Positions 1-5,471 of a DNA stretch of 7,146 nt are shown here, piece after piece. Below the pieces are notes generated by a model, which had not been told where the DNA came from, did not search any database, and saw only the letters and a program-made list of their open reading frames with translations. Made by a program: the position numbers and the translations under genes. Origin of the DNA: UBA10183 sp041653835 (GTDB lineage Bacteria > Omnitrophota > Gorgyraeia > Gorgyraeales > Gorgyraeaceae); assembly GCA_041653835.1 (NCBI GenBank), contig JBAZEP010000058.1, positions 1-7,146 on the forward strand, read 5' to 3'. Position 1 is the first letter of the stretch; each line of letters starts with the position of its first letter.

Positions 1-7
1 TAGAAAT

Positions 8-37
8 AAAAAAAGCCCTTATCTAAGGGCTTTTTTT
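8..37 (-). terminator. Bidirectional rho-independent terminator
   Basis: A perfect GC-rich stem, GCCCTT (15-20) and AAGGGC (25-30), closes a four-base loop ATCT, or a two-base loop if the A-T pair is counted. It is flanked by seven A on the left and seven T on the right, so it reads as an intrinsic terminator on both strands. On the minus strand it lies about 75 bases past the stop of the spermidine-synthase-like gene and should end that transcript. On the plus strand it could end a gene lying left of the window. Confidence 0.88.
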
Positions 38-100
38 ATAGGCTATAAACCTAGAAGCTTACCGCTATTGAACGCCTCCTTGTTTATTGTACCTTCATCT
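8..100 (-). ncRNA. Possible small RNA or 3'-UTR transcript
   Basis: On the minus strand an extended -10 element (see 107-115) is followed by about 90 bases that end in the strong terminator at 8-37. The stretch holds no credible ORF: an ATG at about 97 gives only MKVQ before a stop. It contains AAGGAGG at about 77-83, a perfect Shine-Dalgarno string, with no ATG or GTG at a usable distance after it. A short independent transcript is possible, but it may simply be the 3' untranslated tail of the upstream gene. I recognise no known RNA family. Confidence 0.2.
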
Positions 101-106
101 ACACAT

Positions 107-115
107 ATTATATCA
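107..115 (-). promoter_or_regulatory. Extended -10 (TGATATAAT) at the end of the minus-strand gene
   Basis: Read on the minus strand, the TGA stop codon of the gene (113-115) runs into TATAAT (107-112), giving TGn-TATAAT, a perfect extended -10. A weak -35 candidate TTGTTT lies 16 bases upstream (129-134). The predicted start of transcription is near 100. The surrounding bases are AT-rich, so chance is a real alternative. Confidence 0.25.
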
Positions 116-2386
116 TATTTTCTGGATAAAACAAGGGCGGGAGTTCGACAGAAGCACGAAAATAAAAATATTTATAACAGCGAGAAGCACGCATGTCTCG
201 ATGATACCCAGGACGGGTATTAATATCATACTCGCGGCGATCCCGCCAACGCATGAGCCCAAAAGATCGACGCCATATAGAAGCCCGGTGGTCTTGGCGG
301 TATCTTTGGAATCCTTGAGCCATATTTTGTTCGCGAGTATGAACTGAAACCCCCCTATAAAGCCTGCCGCGGCAGGCAGGACTATAAAAGCCGGCTGCAG
401 CATGTCGCCTATAGCCGGTTTAACCCGGTTTATGTTGGCGATAACGAGCAGGCTCAGCGCGAGCGCCAGCGGGTAGATAGAAAGCCATACCTGGGTTTTG
501 AGGCACAAGGCTTTTTCGTTCTCCAGATTATCCATGATCCTTGCCATAAAAAGGCTTCCAAGCGTAAGCCCTATCATGAACGATGTAAGTATAATACCCA
601 TCCTGTAATACATATAACCGTATATGAACTGGAACGCGAGAAGGATGATCAGCTGAAAACATATCTGGCTCATACCGCCCGCTCCCAGGGATACGAGGAC
701 GGGAAACTTCAAACCTGCCCTGGTTAATTTCTGCGCCAATAGAAACAGCATTAAAATAACGAATGCCGCCAGGATAAAGACAGCTATGTTGATGTTACCG
801 ATATAAGGCAATAGGTTCCTTGTGGCGTCAAAAAAACTTACCCATAATATAACGTGATAGAGGTAACCGACAGGCTTGAAATCCGTGTTTATTTTCGTGT
901 TTTTGAATCTGGCTATGGCGCTTTCCACGTATTTGATCCTGAGCGGGTCTAATTTGAAAGGAAGGTAGTATTCCCTGACGAATTTTGTCCTGATATTCCT
1001 TTCCCTTAATCTTTTTATCAGGATATCGGCGCTTTCAGTGAGCATGCCTGGTTTTTCAGACGCGATGAAGGTCATGGTATCGCCCGGCAGTATTTTTATA
1101 TCAACGAATTCTTTTTTCAAGGTGTTATAGATACAGCTGAGATAGACGGCATTCTCGGGGCTTATGTAATTTTCGGAAGAAAGCAGGCCAAAAGAGAATA
1201 TCCCGCCGGGCTCGAGTATTTTACGGACTTCCTTGAAAAATTCCAGGGAATAGAGCCTGTTCAGGTTAGCGGTATAAGGCCCGGGGAGGTTTAATATTAT
1301 CACATCGTAGTAACTCCCCGGCTCCCTCGCGACGCGCGAAGAATGGTCTTTCACAAAAAGCCTGGCGTCCATATGGATGATATTTACGCGGTCATCCGTT
1401 ATAGGAGGCAGGTATTTCTGGGAAAGATGTATTATGAGCGGATCCAGTTCCACATAATCCACCCTGTATGGTTTATGTTTCAATATCTGGTTGATGGCCC
1501 CGCCTGTGCCGCCTCCTATGAGGAGTATTTTTTTAGGATCAGGATGTTCGAGCATGGCGTAATGGACCGATTCCTCGGTGGTCGAGACATCCCCTCCGGT
1601 GAACATGAGGGCGCCGTTTTCATAAAAACTATACTGATTTTCCAATTTAGTGACAGAGATATTGCCGTATATGGAATCCGCGTTTTCTATAAGTTTTAAA
1701 GGTTTTACCTGGAGTGACCTGGTGAAGCTGTCTATATGTTTCGGCCAGTTGAATATGATGGTGGTAGAGAATATTATAAGGTATGTTATCTGTATGATGT
1801 TCCTGGAGAAAAATACGGAAGCGATCAGGTTCAGGTTTCCCAGGATAAGGGCGTTCTGGAAAGGGGTATATGTCTTTATAAGGAAAAAAGCGTAAATGAT
1901 CCCGCCTACAGAAGCGCCGAGCGCTTCCAGCATATATACCCATGCTACCTGTTTAGGCGCGAGGTTATTGTCTTTGGCAGCGATCCTGGATATCAGTATA
2001 AAAGCGAAACCTAATAACGCGCATACAATGGATAACGACACAAAAGACGCGCCGAGCATCTGGTTGAACCCGATGATATTCCCTGCCGGGATTTTCAGTG
2101 CCGGCCTTATAAACCGTATCAATAATATGTTAAGGGGTACGATGATGGATATCGCGAGTTGTACAAAAGAGAGGAGTTTCTCTTTGGAAGGCAGCCGGTC
2201 CAGGAACCTGCCTAATACAAGGCTTCCGAACCCTGTCCAAAAAAGCCACGAGGCGAGGATTATACCTATTGAAAGCTCATTGCCCGAGAACACCACCATG
2301 AGCTCTCTAATGATTATTACCTGGCCTATCATTGATGTAAGGCCCAGGATAAAAGCGCTGATGTTTAATTTCAGGCTTAATTTCAT
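113..2386 (-). CDS. Membrane-embedded spermidine-synthase-like (SAM-binding) protein
   Basis: This 757-residue protein has a multi-pass membrane part (residues about 9-213, roughly seven segments), a soluble spermidine-synthase-like Rossmann domain (about 225-445), a linker, and a second multi-pass part (about 530-748). The soluble domain shows the SAM/dcSAM loop GGGTGG (291-296), the acidic ribose-binding end VELDP (312-316), DARLF (340-344) and NLPGP (366-370). True spermidine synthases usually have D-x-x-D at the last site. Here it is N366-x-x-G369, so the normal catalytic acids are missing and aminopropyl transfer is doubtful. The two membrane halves resemble each other: GIIL-A-S with G-x-GSL-x-x-x-R-x-x-D (41-63) recurs at 597-619, and Y-x-x-E-x-LG-x-x-VGG (151-162) recurs at 704-715. 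The family is often annotated as fused MFS/spermidine synthase, and its substrate is unknown. The ATG at 2386 has only a weak AGG two bases upstream, and the promoter lies so close that the mRNA may be leaderless. No adjacent polyamine gene supports a polyamine role. Confidence 0.85.
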   Translation of the reverse strand: MKLSLKLNISAFILGLTSMIGQVIIIRELMVVFSGNELSIGIILASWLFWTGFGSLVLGRFLDRLPSKEKLLSFVQLAISIIVPLNILLIRFIRPALKIPAGNIIGFNQMLGASFVSLSIVCALLGFAFILISRIAAKDNNLAPKQVAWVYMLEALGASVGGIIYAFFLIKTYTPFQNALILGNLNLIASVFFSRNIIQITYLIIFSTTIIFNWPKHIDSFTRSLQVKPLKLIENADSIYGNISVTKLENQYSFYENGALMFTGGDVSTTEESVHYAMLEHPDPKKILLIGGGTGGAINQILKHKPYRVDYVELDPLIIHLSQKYLPPITDDRVNIIHMDARLFVKDHSSRVAREPGSYYDVIILNLPGPYTANLNRLYSLEFFKEVRKILEPGGIFSFGLLSSENYISPENAVYLSCIYNTLKKEFVDIKILPGDTMTFIASEKPGMLTESADILIKRLRERNIRTKFVREYYLPFKLDPLRIKYVESAIARFKNTKINTDFKPVGYLYHVILWVSFFDATRNLLPYIGNINIAVFILAAFVILMLFLLAQKLTRAGLKFPVLVSLGAGGMSQICFQLIILLAFQFIYGYMYYRMGIILTSFMIGLTLGSLFMARIMDNLENEKALCLKTQVWLSIYPLALALSLLVIANINRVKPAIGDMLQPAFIVLPAAAGFIGGFQFILANKIWLKDSKDTAKTTGLLYGVDLLGSCVGGIAASMILIPVLGIIETCVLLAVINIFIFVLLSNSRPCFIQKI
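362..377. repeat. 16-bp perfect palindrome inside the coding region
   Basis: GCCTGCCGCGGCAGGC is its own reverse complement and is followed directly by another AGG. It lies inside the minus-strand gene, where it encodes part of a membrane segment (the run PAAAG, residues 671-675). The composition resembles the CCTGCC/GGCAGG palindromes scattered through many candidate-phylum genomes. Only one copy is seen in this window, so it may simply be Pro/Ala/Gly codon choice. Confidence 0.4.
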
Positions 2387-2394
2387 TACCTATA

Positions 2395-2423
2395 AGTTTA
2401 ACATATTTTTTCTATTGGCACAA
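2395..2423 (-). promoter_or_regulatory. Promoter of the spermidine-synthase-like gene
   Basis: On the minus strand, TTGTGC (2418-2423) is followed after 17 bases by TAAACT (2395-2400), which is preceded by TGT, giving an extended -10 layout. The predicted transcript start is at about 2387-2388, one or two bases before the ATG at 2386, so the message would be nearly leaderless. The -35 box matches the consensus at only three of six positions. The call rests on spacing, the TG extension and the absence of other candidates. Confidence 0.45.
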
Positions 2424-2426
2424 TAG
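2412..2426. promoter_or_regulatory. 15-bp dyad over the divergent -35 boxes (candidate operator)
   Basis: CTATTG and CAATAG form a perfect six-base inverted repeat around GCA. The dyad covers the -35 box of glmS (2415-2420) and that of the divergent gene (2418-2423), so a protein bound here could control both. The arms are short and AT-rich; no regulator gene is nearby. Confidence 0.35.
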
Positions 2427-2444
2427 GCGCGGGTAATATATAAT
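2415..2444 (+). promoter_or_regulatory. glmS promoter (sigma-70 type)
   Basis: TTGGCA (2415-2420, five of six consensus bases) and TATAAT (2439-2444, perfect) are separated by 18 bases. Transcription should start near 2451, leaving a leader of about a dozen bases consisting mostly of the Shine-Dalgarno sequence AAAGGAG (2451-2457). That leader is far too short for the glmS ribozyme, so feedback by GlcN6P through that RNA is excluded here. Confidence 0.75.
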
Positions 2445-2462
2445 GGCTTAAAAGGAGTATCT

Positions 2463-4259
2463 ATGTGCGGTATAGTCGGTTATGTCGGTAATAAAGACGC
2501 TGTGCCTATCCTGGTGGAAGGCCTCAAGAGGCTGGAATACAGGGGGTATGATTCCGTGGGCATAGCGGTCATCCCGGCGGGCAAGGTCATCGTAAGAAAA
2601 TGCAAGGGTAGAATAAAAGACCTGGAGGCCTCTCTCAGCGGAGGGAAGATCCCTAAAAGCAATATAGGCATTTCGCATAATAGATGGGCGACACACGGCG
2701 CGCCCACTGATATCAATGCCCATCCGCACCAGGATTGTTCGGGCGCCATAGCGGTAGTCCATAATGGCATCATAGAAAATTTCAGCGAACTAAAAAAACA
2801 ATTGATAGAAGAAGGCCATAAATTCAAATCCCAGACCGATACCGAGGTAATAAGCCACCTCGTGGAAAAATATTATAAAGGCTGTCTCAGGGAAGCTGTT
2901 TTAAAGACGGTTAAAGCGCTGAAAGGTTCTTTTGCCCTGGGCGTGATATCCAAGAATGAGCCGGACAGGATCATCGCCGCGAGAAAGGAAAGCCCTCTTA
3001 TAGTCGGGATAGGGGAGGGCGAGAATTTTATCGCCTCGGATGTGCCCGCCATATTGAGCCATACCAAAAGAGTTATATATCTCGATGACGGGGAAATAGC
3101 TGTTTTGACAAAAGATAAAGTGGATGTCTATGGCATGGACGGGGAGATCAGGAATAAAACCATAGATGTCATAAAATGGAGCCTTGATTCCGCGCAAAAA
3201 TCCGGTTTTCCGCATTTTATGCTTAAGGAGATACATGAACAGCCGAAAGTCCTTAAACAAATAATATCCTCTGGCATCGACGCCATGGATCTCGATATCA
3301 GAGGTATTTCCAATATTATCATAATCGCGTGCGGCACCGCTTACCACGCGGGGCTCGTAGGCAAATATATCCTGGAAAAGTTTACCGCGATACCCGTATC
3401 CATCGATGTATCATCGGAATTCAGGTACAGGGACCCTATCGTAAATAAAAATACGCTGGTGATCGCGGTCAGCCAGTCAGGCGAGACAGCGGATACCCTC
3501 GCGGCCGTGAAAGAGGCGAAACAAAAAGGCGCCAGGATCTTATCCATATGCAATGTCGTTGGTTCGAGCCTTGTCAGGGTATCGGACGCTGTGCTGTACA
3601 CCTACGCGGGCCCTGAAATAGGAGTCGCTTCCACAAAGGCGTATACGGCGCAGCTCGCCATCCTTTATATGCTGGCGTTTTATATGGCGGATAAAAAAGG
3701 TTTATTGAAAGAAGAGGTAAAGAAATCGTTATTCGAAGGATTTAAGGATATACCCGCTGTTATAGACGCTATCCTGGCCAAAAAGGACCAGATACAGAAG
3801 ATCGCGTCAAGGCACCACAACCTCGGCTCGTTCCTATATCTCGGCAGGAACCTGAATTATCCCACGGCGCTCGAGGGCGCGCTGAAACTCAAGGAGATTT
3901 CTTATATACCCGCGGAAGGGTACGCGGCAGGGGAGATGAAACACGGCCCCATAGCGCTTATAGACGAATACAGGGCTGTCGTGTGTATCGTTGTCAGATC
4001 GTTCGTGTATGAAAAAATGGTCTCGAATATAGAGGAGATATGCGCGAGAAAAGGAAAAGTGATCGCGATAGCCACCGAAGGCGATAATCTCGTAGGAAGC
4101 TTTACAAAGGAAGTAATATACGTCCCCGATATAGACGAGATATTCTCGCCTATAGTCACGGTCGTGCCGTTACAGCTCCTCGCGTATTACATCGCTGTCA
4201 AACGCGGCTGCGACGTGGACCAGCCCAGGAACTTAGCCAAAAGCGTTACGGTAGAATAA
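2463..4259 (+). CDS. glmS: Glutamine--fructose-6-phosphate aminotransferase (isomerizing)
   Basis: GlmS converts fructose-6-phosphate and glutamine to glucosamine-6-phosphate and glutamate, the first step towards UDP-GlcNAc for peptidoglycan and LPS, in the cytosol. The 598-residue length is normal for the family (about 600). The N-terminal class II glutaminase domain (2 to about 225) starts with the nucleophile Cys2 in MCGIVGY, exposed once Met1 is removed, and has RWATHG (74-79), HNGIIEN (100-106) and TDTE (125-128). The first SIS sugar-binding domain has CGTAYHAG (290-297), SQSGETADT (337-345) and the STKAYTAQ segment (390-397). The second SIS domain has GRNLNYPTALEGALKLKE (461-478), EGYAAGEMKHGP (485-496) and the typical C-terminal tail DQPRNLAKSVTVE (586-598). 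The start is fixed by Cys2 and by AAAGGAG five bases before the ATG. It has its own promoter, divergent from the membrane protein gene, and appears monocistronic. Nothing is missing from the active sites. Confidence 0.98.
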   Translation: MCGIVGYVGNKDAVPILVEGLKRLEYRGYDSVGIAVIPAGKVIVRKCKGRIKDLEASLSGGKIPKSNIGISHNRWATHGAPTDINAHPHQDCSGAIAVVHNGIIENFSELKKQLIEEGHKFKSQTDTEVISHLVEKYYKGCLREAVLKTVKALKGSFALGVISKNEPDRIIAARKESPLIVGIGEGENFIASDVPAILSHTKRVIYLDDGEIAVLTKDKVDVYGMDGEIRNKTIDVIKWSLDSAQKSGFPHFMLKEIHEQPKVLKQIISSGIDAMDLDIRGISNIIIIACGTAYHAGLVGKYILEKFTAIPVSIDVSSEFRYRDPIVNKNTLVIAVSQSGETADTLAAVKEAKQKGARILSICNVVGSSLVRVSDAVLYTYAGPEIGVASTKAYTAQLAILYMLAFYMADKKGLLKEEVKKSLFEGFKDIPAVIDAILAKKDQIQKIASRHHNLGSFLYLGRNLNYPTALEGALKLKEISYIPAEGYAAGEMKHGPIALIDEYRAVVCIVVRSFVYEKMVSNIEEICARKGKVIAIATEGDNLVGSFTKEVIYVPDIDEIFSPIVTVVPLQLLAYYIAVKRGCDVDQPRNLAKSVTVE

Positions 4260-4351
4260 GGTTACACTTTTGACAATGTCAGTTTTGTCGCCTTACCTTG
4301 AATATCCCATATTTATAGGGCATACTTTATATAATAGGTTATTAAGCTAAA

Positions 4352-4374
4352 AGCCTGCAAAAGGCTATTTTTTT
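4352..4374 (+). terminator. Rho-independent terminator after glmS
   Basis: AGCCT (4352-4356) and AGGCT (4362-4366) form a stem around GCAAA, followed after one A by seven T (4368-4374). It lies about 90 bases past the glmS stop and only about 10 bases before the first ATG of the next gene. A TATAAT at 4330-4335, with no -35 box or TG extension, lies just upstream. If that is a promoter, this hairpin would act as an attenuator. The rest of the 4260-4383 gap holds TTGACA (4270-4275) inside the small palindrome TGACA-A-TGTCA (4271-4281), but I find no -10 box at a fitting distance. Confidence 0.7.
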
Positions 4375-4383
4375 GGGTGGATT

Positions 4384-5388
4384 ATGATGAGGTTTGTAAA
4401 AGGGTGTAACATGAGAATCTTAATATTTGCGATTATGATAATATTTTTGTACTTTAATACCGCTTATGCGTTAAGACCTTGGTTAATATTTAACGAAAAG
4501 AGCGCAGATAGCGTAAACACTCAGCGGCAAAGTCTAAAAAATATCGAGCTTTTAGCCAGAAAACTACCCAAAGAAAAGGTCCCTGATTTTGTATTATCCG
4601 ATGGTAAAACAGAAATCTTACTATCATCGCACCCTGATTCTAATGAAGTATTCAGAGTTTATATAAAAGAAAGTGGTAAATGGGAAAAAATACGGCCTTT
4701 AATACAAGATACTATGATAAATGATGCAAATATTGAAATTGATATAAGCAGAGGTTATGTAAAATTAAATGCGTTAGATTTAGGAAAATTTCCTCCTAAA
4801 GGTGTCGCTAAGTTAATTTTTCATTGGGTATCTTATATGGCAAAAGCAAAAAATTGCGAGTTAGAATTGGGTTTGACTCAAAATCCAAGAATATTGACTC
4901 TCTTGTCTCAAGTTACAGATTTCGTGTTTGATGTTAAATTTTTAGATAGCAGGAAATTCTTAGTAGGGAAACCAGGCACGCCAATTTCTATAACGTATAA
5001 AGAGGGTGAGTATACCGGCAGAGGATTTATGGATCGCACTTCTGATGGATATGTTGTTGAAGTAAATGGGGATTATGAGACATGGTTTCCAGAATACGAA
5101 GAAGGTTATTCTCGAGATTTTGAAGGCTGGAGAGTTCATAGAAGAAGTACCTATGCGACAAAATGGTATTCACCTAACAGTCTAATGATTAAAAAGAACG
5201 GAATTGTAGCTTATAGAGGAAAAGTCATTGGTCAAATATTAGCTTTCCCTGATTCAGTAAGAGCATACGGGAATCCTATGCCTGGCAAAGGAGGCTTTAT
5301 AAGCGTAACAATACCAGATAAAGTAGGCGTTATCAACGAGGTGGGAAGGATTTTACATGGACAAAATACGGTAAATATGGGTTTATAA
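4384..5388 (+). CDS. Secreted protein of unknown function, probably frameshifted near its end
   Basis: I do not recognise this 334-residue protein. Residues 11-29 are a hydrophobic segment ending AYA, then LRPW, which fits a signal peptide with cleavage after A29, so the product is probably periplasmic, outer-membrane-attached or released. The mature part is mixed charged and aromatic. Notable stretches are ETWFPEYEEGYSRDFEGWRV (232-251) and WYSPNSLMIKKNGIVAYRGK (261-280), which look like structured beta-rich sequence. There is no lipobox and no later membrane segment. The start is uncertain. ATG at 4384 or 4387 follows GGGTGG (4375-4380). ATG at 4411 follows AAAAGGG (4398-4404) with six-base spacing and gives the most compact signal peptide. 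The gene is visibly more AT-rich than its neighbours: hand counts give 17 G/C in 60 bases at 4441-4500 and at 4741-4800, against 35 in 60 at 3841-3900 in glmS. This suggests a different origin. The reading frame appears broken near 5343 (see 5343-5459). Confidence 0.6.
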   Translation: MMRFVKGCNMRILIFAIMIIFLYFNTAYALRPWLIFNEKSADSVNTQRQSLKNIELLARKLPKEKVPDFVLSDGKTEILLSSHPDSNEVFRVYIKESGKWEKIRPLIQDTMINDANIEIDISRGYVKLNALDLGKFPPKGVAKLIFHWVSYMAKAKNCELELGLTQNPRILTLLSQVTDFVFDVKFLDSRKFLVGKPGTPISITYKEGEYTGRGFMDRTSDGYVVEVNGDYETWFPEYEEGYSRDFEGWRVHRRSTYATKWYSPNSLMIKKNGIVAYRGKVIGQILAFPDSVRAYGNPMPGKGGFISVTIPDKVGVINEVGRILHGQNTVNMGL

Positions 5389-5459
5389 GACTTCCAACTT
5401 GGTTAGAATTGCCGGATCAGCGGGATATTTCAACCTCATTAAGTAAATATGTGTTATAA
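5343..5459 (+). other. Out-of-frame C-terminal tail of the preceding gene
   Basis: In the -1 frame relative to the 4384 gene, an open stretch starts after a stop at 5319-5321 and runs to TAA at 5457-5459. From 5346 it encodes 37 residues, beginning KDFTWTKYGKYGFIRLP and ending SLSKYVL. This reads as natural protein, rich in aromatic residues like the gene before it. The in-frame ending, RILHGQNTVNMGL, looks like the random end of a shifted frame. Joining the frames at GTG GGA AGG (5341-5349), as if one G were missing from the GGG run, gives a protein of about 358 residues. A real mutation, a sequencing error and programmed -1 slippage are all possible. I see no classical X-XXY-YYZ heptamer at the junction. 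Confidence 0.55.
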
Positions 5460-5471
5460 TATAACACATAT
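5447..5471. promoter_or_regulatory. Perfect 25-bp palindrome over the rsmI promoter and start (candidate operator)
   Basis: Two 12-base arms, ATATGTGTTATA (5447-5458) and TATAACACATAT (5460-5471), are exact inverted repeats around a single A. The site contains the -10 hexamer, the stop of the frameshifted upstream tail and the first two bases of the rsmI ATG. The inner TGTTATA-A-TATAACA has 7-1-7 geometry like Fur/PerR-family boxes, but the bases do not match any consensus I can assign. It could be a repressor site or, in RNA read through from upstream, a hairpin hiding the rsmI start codon. Confidence 0.6.
5452..5460 (+). promoter_or_regulatory. Extended -10 promoter of rsmI
   Basis: TGTTATAAT combines a perfect TATAAT (5455-5460) with the TG extension one base upstream, which can work without a good -35; none is seen near 5432-5437. 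Transcription would start around 5467-5469, immediately before or at the ATG at 5470, predicting a leaderless rsmI message. This agrees with the absence of any Shine-Dalgarno sequence before that ATG. Confidence 0.55.

Noticed and set aside
1896..2426. 176-codon open frame on the plus strand
   Set aside because: Antisense to the membrane protein N-terminal region and running through the divergent promoters; it is a shadow of the other strand's codon pattern.
2387..2462. glmS ribozyme/riboswitch upstream of glmS
   Set aside because: Only 76 bases separate the divergent genes, and the promoter leaves a leader of about 12 bases, too short for the ribozyme core.
4270..4298. Promoter built on the perfect TTGACA at 4270-4275
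   Set aside because: At spacings of 16-19 bases only CTTACC, TTACCT, TACCTT or ACCTTG are available, poor -10 boxes; any transcript would also meet the terminator at 4352-4374.
4306..4320. Hairpin CCC...GGG in the glmS-downstream gap
   Set aside because: Only three G-C pairs around a nine-base loop whose inner bases do not pair; too weak to call a structure.
5449..5469. Upstream in-frame ATG giving rsmI an N-terminus MCYNITH
   Set aside because: The seven extra residues come from the palindrome and promoter; relatives begin just before the VSTPIGN motif, and no Shine-Dalgarno sequence precedes 5449.
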